The position numbers were made by a program, and so were the translations under genes. Shown one piece after another: positions 11,109-25,172 of a DNA stretch of 61,181 bases (position 1 is the stretch's first letter; each line of letters begins with the position of its first letter). A model generated the notes under the pieces. It made no database searches. It saw only the letters and a program-made list of their open reading frames with translations, and was not told where the DNA came from. The DNA comes from Pseudoalteromonas phenolica (GTDB taxonomy: Bacteria; Pseudomonadota; Gammaproteobacteria; Enterobacterales; Alteromonadaceae), in NCBI RefSeq assembly GCF_005886345.1, contig NZ_PNEC01000047.1:1-61181 (forward strand). The letters run 5' to 3'.

Positions 11109-12391
11109 TGACCAATGTGCGCGCCCTTGCGGCGCAAACCCTATTTCAAGTTGTCGATAAAGGCCAATCGCTTAATACACAGCTTCCGCTTGCTGCAAAA
11201 AACTTATCGCCAAAAGACAAAGCGCTATTACAACAAATTTGTTATGGCGTTTTACGCTACTTACCAAGTTTAGAAAATTACTGCCAGCAACTGCTAGAAA
11301 AACCGCTTAAAGGTAAAAACCGCGTTTTCCAATTTTTACTTTATGTAGGTATTTATCAGTTACAGCATATGCGTGTGCCTGAGCATGCTGCCGTTGCCGA
11401 AACAGTAAATGCATTGATGCAAATGCGCGCCGGTGGTCTTAAAGGTTTGGTCAATGCAGTACTGCGTAACTTCCAACGCCAACAAGATACTTTAGAAGAA
11501 AGCAGCCAAGGTAATGATGTTTTAACATTTAACCACCCGGGCTGGTTTATTAAAGCCGTTAAAGAAGCTTACCCTGAGCAATGGCAAGATATTCTTGAGC
11601 AAAACCAATTACAAGCGCCTATGTGGCTGCGTGTAAACCAGCATATGGGCAGCACAGAAGAATATTTAGAGGCACTTGATGAAGCGGGTATTCGCGCCGA
11701 GCACTACCCTGAATATCAAGACGCCATCATCTTAGATAAAGCCTGTGATGTGGCCAAGCTACCTGGCTTTAAACAAGGTGCAAGTTCGGTGCAAGATGCT
11801 GCAGCACAGCTCGCTGCACGTTTACTTGAACCACAAGATAGCGAGCGTATATTAGATGCGTGTGCAGCGCCTGGCGGTAAAACCTGTCATATTTTAGAGC
11901 TTGCCAAGGCAAACGTTGATGCATTAGATGCCGACAGTGACCGCTTACTTCGTGTTGAGCAAAATCTTGATCGTATTGGCCTTGAAGCAAATTGTATTCA
12001 TGCCGATGCGAGTCAACCAGATACCTGGTGGGACGGCCAGCAATACGATCGCATCTTACTCGATGTGCCCTGTTCAGCCACGGGGGTAATTCGTCGCCAC
12101 CCTGATATCAAATGGCTTCGAAGAAAAACTGACATTGACGATCTTGCCGAGCTGCAAGGTCAGATCCTGAAAAACATTTGGCCACTGTTGAAGTCTGGTG
12201 GTACGTTACTGTATGCAACTTGCTCAGTACTACCAAAAGAAAACAAACAGCAAGTCGCACAGTTTTTAGCTGACAATAGCGACGCCATTCACCAGCCTCT
12301 TCATGAGAGTGACACACCTGAAGCACCCGGCTTACAGTTGTTACCTGGTTTAACCGATGGCTTTTATTACGCAAAAATAATTAAAAAGTAA
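11108..12391 (+). CDS. rsmB: 16S rRNA m5C967 methyltransferase RsmB
   Basis: 427 residues. N-terminal NusB-like RNA-binding domain (1-140) followed by the SAM-dependent methyltransferase domain, with [10 protein letters not shown] (SAM loop), DVPCSATGV (PC motif) and the [10 protein letters not shown] motif carrying the catalytic Cys. Its ATG overlaps the fmt stop, so the genes are coupled. Confidence 0.96.
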   Translation: MTNVRALAAQTLFQVVDKGQSLNTQLPLAAKNLSPKDKALLQQICYGVLRYLPSLENYCQQLLEKPLKGKNRVFQFLLYVGIYQLQHMRVPEHAAVAETVNALMQMRAGGLKGLVNAVLRNFQRQQDTLEESSQGNDVLTFNHPGWFIKAVKEAYPEQWQDILEQNQLQAPMWLRVNQHMGSTEEYLEALDEAGIRAEHYPEYQDAIILDKACDVAKLPGFKQGASSVQDAAAQLAARLLEPQDSERILDACAAPGGKTCHILELAKANVDALDADSDRLLRVEQNLDRIGLEANCIHADASQPDTWWDGQQYDRILLDVPCSATGVIRRHPDIKWLRRKTDIDDLAELQGQILKNIWPLLKSGGTLLYATCSVLPKENKQQVAQFLADNSDAIHQPLHESDTPEAPGLQLLPGLTDGFYYAKIIKK

Positions 12392-12402
12392 TTAATCACA
12401 CT

Positions 12403-13779
12403 ATGAAGATCATCATTTTAGGCGCCGGACAAGTTGGCGGCACCCTAGCAGAAAACCTTGTGGGTGAACAAAACGAAATCACCGTGGTTGATATCGACGG
12501 CGATCGTTTACGAGAGCTTCAAGATAAATATGACTTGCAAGGGGTTGCGGGTCACAGCGCACACCCAGATGTACTTCGCCAAGCGGGTGCCGAAGATGCC
12601 GATATGATCATCGCAGTGACCAGTTCGGATGAAGTCAACATGGTTGCTTGCCAGGTCGCTTACAGTATCTTCAATACACCAACAAAGATTGCTCGGATCC
12701 GCTCTGAGCAATATTTGAAGTATCGTGAGAAGCTGTTCCAAAATGATGATCTACCAGTTGACCACTATATTGCGCCAGAGCAGCTAGTGACCAAATACAT
12801 TCGTCGCTTGATTGATTACCCCGGTGCATTACAAGTATTGCAGTTTGGTGATGGCATGCTGTCACTGGTTGCTGTAAAAGCGTATTATGGTGGCCTGCTA
12901 GTGGGCTATGCGCTATCAGCATTGAAAGAGCATATTCCAAACGTTGATACTCGCGTGGCGGCGATTTACCGCCAAGGCAAAGCCATTAAGCCTCTGGGTA
13001 CCACGGTCATTGAAGCTGATGATGAAATCTTCTTCCTTGCCGCAACCAAACACATTCGCGCGGTAATGAATGAGCTACAAAAGCTCGAGCAATCTTATAA
13101 AAAGATCATGATTGCCGGTGGTGGTAATATCGGTGCAGGTCTCGCTCGCTCACTTGAGAAAAACCACAGTGTGAAACTGATCGAACGAAATCAAGCTCGC
13201 GCCACCGAGCTTTCAGAAATGCTCGACAATACTGTAGTGTTCTGTGGTGACGCTTCAGATCAAGAGCTGCTTTCTGAAGAACATATTGAACAAGTCGACG
13301 TGTTCATCGCGGTAACCAATGATGATGAAGCAAATATCATGGCTGCCATGTTGGCAAAACGTATGGGCGCACAGAAAACCATGGTGCTGATCCAGCGTGG
13401 TGCTTATGTTGACTTGGTCCAAGGTGGTGAGATTGATATTGCTATTTCGCCTCAACAAGCAACCATATCTGCATTACTCACCCATGTTCGTCGCGGTGAT
13501 ATCGTCAACGTATATTCATTACGTAAAGGTGCCGCTGAAGCCATAGAAGCGGTTGCGCATGGTGATGAAAACACCTCAAAAGTAGTTGGCCGTGCTATCA
13601 GCGATATTAAGCTGCCTGTCGGTACTACTATTGGTGCCATTGTACGTAATGATGAAGTGCTGATCGCCCATGATGACACTGTGATTATGTCTGGCGACCA
13701 TGTCATCATGTTCTTAATCGATAAAAAGCAAATTGGTGTAGTCGAAAAGCTATTCCAAGTAAGCGCGCTATTCGTTTAG
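12403..13779 (+). CDS. trkA: Trk potassium transporter regulatory subunit TrkA
   Basis: 458 residues. Two tandem RCK units, each with an NAD-binding Rossmann fold: ILGAGQVGG at the start and [10 protein letters not shown] near residue 236, each followed by a TrkA-C domain. The cytoplasmic ring gates TrkH. trkH lies 0.8 kb away on the other strand, separated by a PilZ gene, so both parts of the K+ uptake system are present here. Confidence 0.96.
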   Translation: MKIIILGAGQVGGTLAENLVGEQNEITVVDIDGDRLRELQDKYDLQGVAGHSAHPDVLRQAGAEDADMIIAVTSSDEVNMVACQVAYSIFNTPTKIARIRSEQYLKYREKLFQNDDLPVDHYIAPEQLVTKYIRRLIDYPGALQVLQFGDGMLSLVAVKAYYGGLLVGYALSALKEHIPNVDTRVAAIYRQGKAIKPLGTTVIEADDEIFFLAATKHIRAVMNELQKLEQSYKKIMIAGGGNIGAGLARSLEKNHSVKLIERNQARATELSEMLDNTVVFCGDASDQELLSEEHIEQVDVFIAVTNDDEANIMAAMLAKRMGAQKTMVLIQRGAYVDLVQGGEIDIAISPQQATISALLTHVRRGDIVNVYSLRKGAAEAIEAVAHGDENTSKVVGRAISDIKLPVGTTIGAIVRNDEVLIAHDDTVIMSGDHVIMFLIDKKQIGVVEKLFQVSALFV

Positions 13780-13794
13780 ATTCAGCCTAAGACG

Positions 13795-14484
13795 TTATTC
13801 TTTTTGATCGGCTTGTAACACTGACAAGTCGATCAAATACTCTTTCATTATGGCTTCCATAAAAGTCTGATCGTTCTTCAATTTTATTCCCAGCATTACC
13901 AAACCTTCTCTTTGTTTCACTCGGCAAATCTCACCATTGAGTTTAAATTGCTGATTTTGTTTACCCTCAAGTAAAATTTCACAGTCTTGTTCTCTTAAAT
14001 CTGAATTCGGGCTAACATCATCACTGTGCAAATCAAACTGAAGACCAGACAAAGAAATATCCTTTATTACGCCAACCTCAGAGTGGTCACTGGTATTAAA
14101 CACAGCAGGGATTAAAGTCGGAATACGAACTTGTTCACGGAGCTGATAGCTTTGTACGGCACGAGGCAGAAATAAAAAGATAAGCTTAGTTGGGTGTGTT
14201 GTTACAGATTTAATCATACTTTTAAAAGCGATGATTTGCCCATCACCTTGCTCGAGTACGGCGCGCACCACGACGTATGTGCCCTCTTTGACATAATCAA
14301 GCGATGCACCTAAACGCTGTGCAGATGGGTAATTCAGAATGATATATTGCCCCGACATATAACCGACAAATTCCGTTTTTAAGCGTTTAGAACCTGCCGG
14401 CATGATCACTTCAATATCTACTGTGCTACCTGTTGGCAGCTGAGAAATGATAGATTCATCTACACTGGTTTGCGACTTTAACAT
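13795..14484 (-). CDS. PilZ domain protein, likely c-di-GMP receptor
   Basis: 229 residues. The N-terminal half (about 15-110) resembles the YcgR-N domain that precedes PilZ in flagellar brake-type proteins. The PilZ domain (about 112-222) carries both c-di-GMP motifs: RxxxR at R116-R120 and DxSxxG at D142-G147. Cytoplasmic; the target is unknown. It converges with trkA (15 nt between stops) and lies downstream of trkH on the same strand with a 127-bp gap. Confidence 0.88.
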   Translation of the reverse strand: MLKSQTSVDESIISQLPTGSTVDIEVIMPAGSKRLKTEFVGYMSGQYIILNYPSAQRLGASLDYVKEGTYVVVRAVLEQGDGQIIAFKSMIKSVTTHPTKLIFLFLPRAVQSYQLREQVRIPTLIPAVFNTSDHSEVGVIKDISLSGLQFDLHSDDVSPNSDLREQDCEILLEGKQNQQFKLNGEICRVKQREGLVMLGIKLKNDQTFMEAIMKEYLIDLSVLQADQKE

Positions 14485-14611
14485 CTTTGACCTTTACAAC
14501 TTGCAGTCAGTACAAGTGTCCCTTTTATTTTTGTTATTCCTGTTTATATCGGCCATCTACCGAAGACTTTAATCTGCTGACCTAAATTTTTCGTTAAGCC
14601 TTAAGACTAGC

Positions 14612-16063
14612 TTAACCTCGCCAAAATGTTGGCGTAAATAACACCAGTAGCGTGAATATTTCTAAACGACCAAATACCATGGCCAACGTTAAGATCCATT
14701 TAGCTGAATCGGTAATATCGCCATAATGTGCAGCCACATCGCCCAACCCCGGGCCTAAGTTATTTAAACATGCAGCGGTCGCTGAGAATGCTGTAATGTT
14801 ATCCATACCTGTGCCTAACAAGGCAATCATGATGATCACAAACACCAAGGCATAAGCTGAGAAAAAGCCCCATACCGCTTCAACGACTTTGTCTGGCAGC
14901 GCTTTACGACCTAACTTAATTGAGTAAATAGCACGTGGATGAACCAAGCGATTTAGCTCACGCACACCTTGAAGATATAGCAAGAACACTCGTACGACCT
15001 TCATGCCACCACCAGTCGAGCCCGCACACCCACCAATAAAACTAGAGAAGATGAGTAAGATGGGTAAAAACAGAGGCCAAGCCGAGAAATTATCTGTCGC
15101 AAACCCAGCTGTTGTACTGATAGAAACTGCTTGGAACAAAGCCTGATCTAGGGTTTCATCTCCATCGGCATACACTTGATTTGACGATAAAACAGCAAAG
15201 CAAATGACGACCAAAGCAAGCTGTATAAATAAGAACACTTTGAATTCTGGATCGCGTAAGTACACTCGTACATTACGACTCGACACCGCCGCGTAATGCA
15301 GTGAGAAGTTCACGGCGGCAATGATCAAAAACACCACACAAATGAGGTTAATTAAAGGGCTATCAAAGTAACCCATGGATGCGTCATACGTCGAGAAACC
15401 GCCAATCGCAATCGTCGAGAAGGCATGACATAACGCATCGAAAAAGTTCATGCCCGCCAACCAATATGCCAAAGTACAGGCCAACGTTAACGCCACATAA
15501 ATATACCAAAGGTGCTTAGCCGTATCGGCGATCCGCGGTGTCATTTTCGAGTCTTTCACAGGCCCCGGCGTTTCTGCACGATATAACTGCATACCACCGA
15601 CACCTAGCATTGGCAAGACAGCAACCGCTAGTACGATGATCCCCATGCCTCCTAACCACTGCAGTTGCTGACGGTAAAACAATACCGACTTAGGCAAGGT
15701 TTCAATGCCCGTTAAAACGGTTGCACCGGTTGTGGTTAAGCCTGAAAACGCTTCAAATACAGAATCTGCCAAGGAGAGATTGGGTGTTTGTAAGAAGATA
15801 AGCGGTAAGGAGGCGAACGACCCCAGTACCAGCCAAAATAACACCACAATCAAGAAGCCTTCTCGGGCTTTCAAATCTCCTTTTTGATGGCGGTTAGGAT
15901 AATACGCCAACATACCCATTATAATACTGAACACAAACGCCAGTACGAATGGTACACCCCCACCATCTTTATAAATCAGCGAAACCAGTGCAGGCGGCAC
16001 CATTGTGATACTAAATAAGGCCACCAGCTGGCCAAGAATTTTTATTATGGTACGAAATTGCAT
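14612..16063 (-). CDS. trkH: Trk potassium channel subunit TrkH
   Basis: 483 residues, about ten to twelve membrane segments in the four-fold MPM architecture. Pore-loop glycine segments include SGLTTTGATVL, IGGFSTYDAS and STTAGFATDNF, and the loop ACLNNLGPGLG near the end. Transports K+ with TrkA. It has its own transcription start region upstream (16064-16115). Confidence 0.96.
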   Translation of the reverse strand: MQFRTIIKILGQLVALFSITMVPPALVSLIYKDGGGVPFVLAFVFSIIMGMLAYYPNRHQKGDLKAREGFLIVVLFWLVLGSFASLPLIFLQTPNLSLADSVFEAFSGLTTTGATVLTGIETLPKSVLFYRQQLQWLGGMGIIVLAVAVLPMLGVGGMQLYRAETPGPVKDSKMTPRIADTAKHLWYIYVALTLACTLAYWLAGMNFFDALCHAFSTIAIGGFSTYDASMGYFDSPLINLICVVFLIIAAVNFSLHYAAVSSRNVRVYLRDPEFKVFLFIQLALVVICFAVLSSNQVYADGDETLDQALFQAVSISTTAGFATDNFSAWPLFLPILLIFSSFIGGCAGSTGGGMKVVRVFLLYLQGVRELNRLVHPRAIYSIKLGRKALPDKVVEAVWGFFSAYALVFVIIMIALLGTGMDNITAFSATAACLNNLGPGLGDVAAHYGDITDSAKWILTLAMVFGRLEIFTLLVLFTPTFWRG

Positions 16064-16115
16064 GCTGCGTTACGCTTCAAAAATAAGAATGACAGAGTGT
16101 TATTACTTGATTGTC

Positions 16116-16730
16116 TTACTCTTTACAGACTAACTCAACCACTCCATGGGTTAAATCAAAAATTTCTTGCTGTGCTTGTTCAACTTGTCGACTATCAATG
16201 CTGACTTGCCAATTCACCGCTGAGTCATAGCTTTTATCCAGCTGCAAAATAGTAAAATGGGTATTTAGATACTGCTCGATAATTCCCTGCAGCGCATAAT
16301 CAGAACGCCCTATCAGCTCAGTTGCAGGCACTTTCAATGTTGTTTTTAGTATCTCAAGAGCATTGTTTAGCGTGCCGCCATAAGCACGCACTAAACCGCC
16401 CGTGCCCAACTTAATGCCGCCAAAGTAACGAGTTGTTACTGCGGTTATTTCACCAAGTCCAGAGCCAATAAGCACATTCAACATAGGTTTACCCGCAGTG
16501 CCATTGGGTTCGCCATCATCCGAGAAACCATAAACATGACTGCCCCCAGGCGCACCCGCCACATGAGCCCAACAGTTATGTCTGGCATCTGGGTAGTCAT
16601 CGTTGATCTTCTGAATAAAAGCTTTCGCAGACTCGATAGTTGGCGTATGCGCAATATGCACTAAAAAAGTGCTCTTCTTAATTTCTTCGTGATGACTGAT
16701 GGATTCGCTCGGAATATAGAATTCTGACAT
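16116..16730 (-). CDS. yigZ: IMPACT family protein YigZ
   Basis: 204 residues. N-terminal UPF0029/IMPACT domain with DARHNCWAHV and GEPNGTAGKPML motifs, and a C-terminal DUF1949 ferredoxin-like domain. Function in bacteria is unsettled. In enterics yigZ lies in the pepQ-yigZ-trkH neighbourhood, which is kept here. A 162-bp palindromic element lies just upstream. Confidence 0.94.
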   Translation of the reverse strand: MSEFYIPSESISHHEEIKKSTFLVHIAHTPTIESAKAFIQKINDDYPDARHNCWAHVAGAPGGSHVYGFSDDGEPNGTAGKPMLNVLIGSGLGEITAVTTRYFGGIKLGTGGLVRAYGGTLNNALEILKTTLKVPATELIGRSDYALQGIIEQYLNTHFTILQLDKSYDSAVNWQVSIDSRQVEQAQQEIFDLTHGVVELVCKE

Positions 16731-16750
16731 AAAGTTGGGGGTCCAGTTTT

Positions 16751-16912
16751 ATACCAATCCTCAATAATACTTAATCATTTTGAGGGATTAAAGCTGCAGC
16801 TAACCGCGTTAAAAATTTATCATTTAGAATAACTAAATAGCAAAATTTTCGCCTCGTTATCGACAAGCTTTCCTTGCCTCAAAATAGCTCACTTAATTAA
16901 GAGGATTGGTAT
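16751..16912. repeat. 162-bp palindromic intergenic element (copy B)
   Basis: Inverted orientation relative to copy A at 4396-4557 and exactly the same length. Perfect 12-bp ends ATACCAATCCTC / GAGGATTGGTAT. Reverse-complemented, it aligns with copy A without gaps, at roughly 80% identity by eye. The ATTTAG/CTAAAT central hairpin and TTTTGAGG/CCTCAAAA inner stem are conserved. The two end bases that differ from copy A are changed on both arms, so pairing is kept. Confidence 0.85.
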
Positions 16913-16916
16913 TAGA

Positions 16917-16941
16917 AACGGGAAGCAACTGCTTCCCGTTA
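16917..16941 (-). terminator. terminator after pepQ
   Basis: Ten-bp perfect stem AACGGGAAGC / GCTTCCCGTT with a 4-nt loop, 57 nt past the pepQ stop on the minus strand, followed by a short TTTC tail. Weak U-run, strong stem. Confidence 0.65.
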
Positions 16942-16997
16942 GTGTAACGAATTTCGTTTCAATGAGTCGACTTAATCCTGCCAACCCCAGAAAACAA

Positions 16998-18344
<1,347 letters not shown>

Positions 18345-18376
18345 TCATTTTGCCAGTCTAGCATAAGGCCAGAAAT

Positions 18377-18402
18377 GCAATCCAGCCAACACGCTGGATT
18401 GC
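18377..18402. terminator. hairpin terminator after slt (and upstream of pepQ)
   Basis: Ten-bp perfect stem GCAATCCAGC / GCTGGATTGC with a 6-nt loop, 10 nt past the slt stop. The U-tract on the minus strand is weak (ATTTCT). Confidence 0.6.
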
Positions 18403-18411
18403 GATGACACA

Positions 18412-20298
18412 TTATTTCTCTATTTTCATATCCAAGATTGGGGCCAATATATTGCCCTCTCGACCCAACTTAGTGTGATAAACCTGACGATATGCCATCA
18501 CGTTTTTCACATAGTTTCGGGTTTCTTTAAATGGAATGAGTTCTATCCATAACTCAGCAGGCATACCTTGCTCAGGTAACCAACGCTTAATTCGATGATA
18601 TCCCGCGTTATAAGAAGCCGTAGCTAAAATCTCATTGCCACCATTCTTTTTCTTTAAATACTCTAAGTAATCGGTACCTAAACGAATATTAGTGGCCGGT
18701 TTATAAAGCTGACGCTTAGAAACTTTTTGCTTGCTAACGTATCTAGCCGTACTCGGCAATAACTGCATTAAGCCATGAGCATTAGCATGGGACACCGCAT
18801 CTGGCGCAAACGAGCTTTCTCTACGAGAGATAGCAATACTCCACGCTAGATCCACATGATTACGCTCACTATAACGGGTAAATAACGCTTCAAACGCCAA
18901 AGGGAATCGTAAGTCGATATAGTTCCACGCTTTAATCTCAGCTAAAGTACGGATAGCACTGTCAAACCACTCAAGATCAGCGGCGAGTAACGACGCAGCC
19001 AGCTTTTCTGCATTACTTGAGGTGTTGGTCAGATAATTCCACTCTCTGCGTGCAGAAGTAAAACGCTCAAGCTCATAAAGGGCTTTCGCTCTTAAAAAAC
19101 CTGGCGCTTGAGACACCTTTTCGATAATAGGTTGGGGTACATCTAGGGTTTGATTATTCATCGACACAGGCATATTTAAACGTGCTGCGGCTAAAAAGCC
19201 ATAATAATCACGCTTTACTGCCAAAGGCTGCCATAGCTTTTGTGCTTTTTCTGGCTCACCACGCTGATTGTAACTATAAGCAAGCCAATATTGTTGGCCA
19301 TTACTTAAGTTCTTCATTCCCGTAAATAAAGCCACGATCCCCGCCCAATCCTGCTCTTTGAGCATATTGGCCATCATCCACTGGCGAAGCTTAGTATCTT
19401 GTAACTCTACAGGCACTTTATTTAACCAAAAGCGTGCATCATTATGCCCTTTTGATGCCAAAGCCAATGCAAAGCGATACGCTACAGCATCTTTTTGCTC
19501 TTGGCTGAATGCAAACATACCTTGCAGTTTATCCCATGCTCTTAGAGCAAGCTTTTGATCACGCCAAATAAGACGCTTCACCCCATACAACGCTATTTCA
19601 GCCTCTTTACTTGAGCGCTTTTTATAGCGGTATAGTCCCGCAGAAGCACTTGGGTCACGCCTTACTGCTTTATATAAATCAGCTAAATAAGCTTCTTTTT
19701 TAGGGAGCAGCGTTTTTAAATAAGGCAAAAGCGCAACTTGCCCGCCTTGTGCCGCTTTAGTAATACGCTGCCAGACCAAGGTTTGAGTCATACGCCCGTC
19801 TTTGCGCCATATTTTAAATAACTTATCGCACGCTTTAGGCTGAGATTTGCCGACCGTCCAAAGTGCATCAACTTGATCAAGCAGCTGTGCTTTCGGCGCA
19901 CCTAAATCAATTTGATACTGTAAATAGCGGCATTGTAACTCGGCATTGCTGGTGGGCTGATAATACTCAACAAAGAGCGCTTTCTTCCCACGACGCTGTA
20001 AATACTCAAGCCAGCTCTTGCGCACCGGCCACTCTAACGGCGTGTTATCGTAGACACTTAAATAATGGCTGATGTCTTGCTGATATTTTAGACGAGGGTA
20101 ACGTTTATAAAACGCCAGTTCAGCATACGGTTTGAGCGGGTGATCTAAGTCGTTGATCGCCGCTTTAAACGCTTTGTAGTTACCTGAACGTGCAACTTTT
20201 TCTGCATCTTTAAATGCTTGATGATCATTGCTCGCAGAAGAAAACCAGCTAAATGCGCCAAGGCTGGTAGCGGCAATGGTCATGATCCAAGATTTCAT
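18412..20298 (-). CDS. slt: soluble lytic murein transglycosylase
   Basis: 628 residues. Signal peptide (about 1-23), a long alpha-superhelical U/L domain of TPR-like helices (about 25-440), and a C-terminal SLT catalytic domain with ISRRESSFAPDAVS (catalytic Glu in ESSF), HGLMQLLPSTA and NAGYHRIKRW. Cleaves peptidoglycan to 1,6-anhydromuropeptides in the periplasm. No lipobox, so Slt70-like rather than Mlt. Confidence 0.95.
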   Translation of the reverse strand: MKSWIMTIAATSLGAFSWFSSASNDHQAFKDAEKVARSGNYKAFKAAINDLDHPLKPYAELAFYKRYPRLKYQQDISHYLSVYDNTPLEWPVRKSWLEYLQRRGKKALFVEYYQPTSNAELQCRYLQYQIDLGAPKAQLLDQVDALWTVGKSQPKACDKLFKIWRKDGRMTQTLVWQRITKAAQGGQVALLPYLKTLLPKKEAYLADLYKAVRRDPSASAGLYRYKKRSSKEAEIALYGVKRLIWRDQKLALRAWDKLQGMFAFSQEQKDAVAYRFALALASKGHNDARFWLNKVPVELQDTKLRQWMMANMLKEQDWAGIVALFTGMKNLSNGQQYWLAYSYNQRGEPEKAQKLWQPLAVKRDYYGFLAAARLNMPVSMNNQTLDVPQPIIEKVSQAPGFLRAKALYELERFTSARREWNYLTNTSSNAEKLAASLLAADLEWFDSAIRTLAEIKAWNYIDLRFPLAFEALFTRYSERNHVDLAWSIAISRRESSFAPDAVSHANAHGLMQLLPSTARYVSKQKVSKRQLYKPATNIRLGTDYLEYLKKKNGGNEILATASYNAGYHRIKRWLPEQGMPAELWIELIPFKETRNYVKNVMAYRQVYHTKLGREGNILAPILDMKIEK

Positions 20299-20662
20299 AA
20301 TGACCTTTACACTTTAAATTTTAAATTAATGAATGAGATAAGTATCAATGCATTCATCTTGCCTAAGCTTGACTATCTCTAAGATGAATAAATGTACTCA
20401 AGGGCATTGGTTCTACGCACAAATAACACACAAATAAAAAACACAAACCAAGTTTGTACATCGACCGTTATCAAGACCAAACGCCATTAGGATAAAAATG
20501 ACTTGAGCATGGTGTCACTCAACCACCTTAGCAGCTCAACTGCAAATTTTTAAGGCAGGCGTAAACCTGGGGTAAATTTTTCATTGCAATTTTAATTTAA
20601 AGGGTCCAAACTGAGTAAATTAACAACTCATCGTACCAGTGTAATAACACGGGAGAACAAGC
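20299..20662. promoter_or_regulatory. divergent slt / fadB promoter region
   Basis: 364 bp between the divergent slt and fadB genes. Apart from the FadR-like site near fadB, I see A/T-rich sequence without an ORF, repeat or structured RNA. No -10/-35 pair stands out strongly enough to assign. Confidence 0.5.
20625..20641 (-). promoter_or_regulatory. FadR-type operator upstream of fadBA
   Basis: Read on the minus strand it is CACTGGTACGATGAGTT. This shares the CTGGTACGAnnAG core with the FadR operators known for enteric fad genes (consensus CTGGTCNGACNTGTT). It ends 21 nt before the fadB ATG, where a bound repressor would block transcription. FadR control of fadBA, relieved by long-chain acyl-CoA, is inferred; PsrA control is an alternative. 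Confidence 0.65.
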
Positions 20663-23999
<3,337 letters not shown>

Positions 24000-24006
24000 A
24001 GCCTAT

Positions 24007-24033
24007 AACAGCTCACTTGCTGAGTGAGCTGTT
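24007..24033 (+). terminator. hairpin directly after fadA
   Basis: Perfect 11-bp stem AACAGCTCACT / AGTGAGCTGTT with a 5-nt loop, 8 nt after the fadA stop. No U-tract, so it may stabilise the mRNA 3' end rather than terminate. A proper terminator follows at 24126. Confidence 0.55.
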
Positions 24034-24125
24034 ACAACGCTTGCGCTCATTTCTCTTGTCGAGAAATTATTCAAAACGCAAAACTCAACTTGGTGAACCA
24101 GTATTTCAGTCATGAATGCTGGTAC

Positions 24126-24158
24126 AAAGGCAAAGTGTGAAAACGCTTTGCCTTTTTT
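24126..24158 (+). terminator. Rho-independent terminator of fadBA
   Basis: Stem AAAGGCAAAG / CTTTGCCTTT with a 10-nt loop and a six-T tail, 127 nt after fadA. Confidence 0.8.
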
Positions 24159-24262
24159 CGTTATAGGTGTGAAGCTTAAATTAGTCGCTTGCAATGGTTT
24201 ATTTGTCATCGCGCAGTGGGTAAAATATTCGCCCTATTTTTAGCTTGTTTAAGAGAGTCACC

Positions 24263-24502
24263 ATGCCATTTTCTAATCCCGATCATACATTAGATGCTAT
24301 CGGTCTTCGTTGTCCTGAGCCTGTGATGATGGTGCGTGGTGCAGTTAGAAAAATGTCTGATGGTGAAACGTTATTAATTATCGCTGACGACCCATCAACC
24401 ACCCGTGATATTCCAAGCTTCTGTGAATTTATGGACCATACATTGGTTGCCAAAGAAGTTGATCAAGCACCTTTCCGTTACTTAGTAAAAAAGGGCAAAT
24501 AA
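24263..24502 (+). CDS. tusA: sulfur carrier protein TusA
   Basis: 79 residues from ATG 24263, normal TusA length. The LRCPEPVMM motif holds the sulfur-accepting Cys. Receives sulfur from IscS and passes it on to the TusBCD relay for mnm5s2U34 of tRNA. The upstream in-frame TTG at 24245 is not needed; AAGAGAG is placed for the ATG. Monocistronic, with the terminator overlapping its stop. Confidence 0.94.
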   Translation: MPFSNPDHTLDAIGLRCPEPVMMVRGAVRKMSDGETLLIIADDPSTTRDIPSFCEFMDHTLVAKEVDQAPFRYLVKKGK

Positions 24503-24512
24503 GCCCTTTTCG
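24489..24512 (+). terminator. terminator overlapping the tusA stop codon
   Basis: AAAAGGGC / GCCCTTTT stem whose 6-nt loop contains the TAA stop of tusA, so the 5' arm is coding sequence. Confidence 0.75.
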
Positions 24513-24546
24513 TTCATTTTTTTGTTAAGCATTCGTTCGCTTTAAC

Positions 24547-24987
24547 TTATCCTTTGCTCACCATGACCATAGGCGATGCTGAGTTTCGATAATCAAAGGT
24601 AATGGTGTACCACCCCTTTTTACTCGGTGCAAAACTAAAGTAGTTATATACCGTGTCACAGTTCGCTGGTATTGGTTTATTTAATTGCAGTGAGCCTGAC
24701 GACTGATAACCACAGTTGAAACCTTTACTCCAAGACTCATCAGCAATTTTAAATTCATACACTTTGCCCGGCGTCATAAACTTTGCGCGCACCGTGTAAA
24801 TTCCCGGTTGTTGTGCGCCCAGTTTATAGTGAGGTTCTGCATCCCATAAGGTGAAGTCACCACGCAGATACATATCTCTATCGAGGGGTTTTACATTCGA
24901 CTGAATAGTTTCTTGGTCTGGAACATATACCTGACTCGAACACGCAGAAAGTAATAAAGCCATTAACGCTGCGGATAGTTTTTTCAT
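24547..24987 (-). CDS. small lipoprotein with starch-module-like beta domain
   Basis: 146 residues. Signal peptide with lipobox LLSAC (Cys16) predicts a lipid-anchored envelope protein. The rest contains YLRGDFTLWDAEPHYKL followed by repeated beta strands and two further Cys, which resembles the X25/CBM-like beta-sandwich modules next to pullulanase or alpha-amylase domains. No catalytic domain is present. A carbohydrate-binding or surface role is a guess. It stands alone between tusA and glyS. Confidence 0.75.
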   Translation of the reverse strand: MKKLSAALMALLLSACSSQVYVPDQETIQSNVKPLDRDMYLRGDFTLWDAEPHYKLGAQQPGIYTVRAKFMTPGKVYEFKIADESWSKGFNCGYQSSGSLQLNKPIPANCDTVYNYFSFAPSKKGWYTITFDYRNSASPMVMVSKG

Positions 24988-25123
24988 ACTTTTAATTTCC
25001 TCTCAGCCATTTTGCTCAGCTTTGTTCTGAGCTGTTCTAACTCATACCTATTAGAATCTATAGCGCTATAAAAGTGCGAAGTATTTTGTAAAAGAGTTTA
25101 TAACTCTCTAACATTAAATGACA

Positions 25124-25150
25124 AAAAGCCAACCGCTGAGGTTGGCTTTT
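25124..25150. terminator. terminator after glyS
   Basis: Stem AAAAGCCAAC / GTTGGCTTTT with a 7-nt loop, 23 nt past the glyS stop; the A- and T-flanks allow action in both directions. Confidence 0.85.
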
Positions 25151-25172
25151 GACAGGCTCTCAATCAAACAGA

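Noticed and set aside
24003..24209. 68-codon minus-strand ORF after fadA
   Set aside because: It overlaps two fadBA hairpins, has no recognisable domain and no clear ribosome-binding site.
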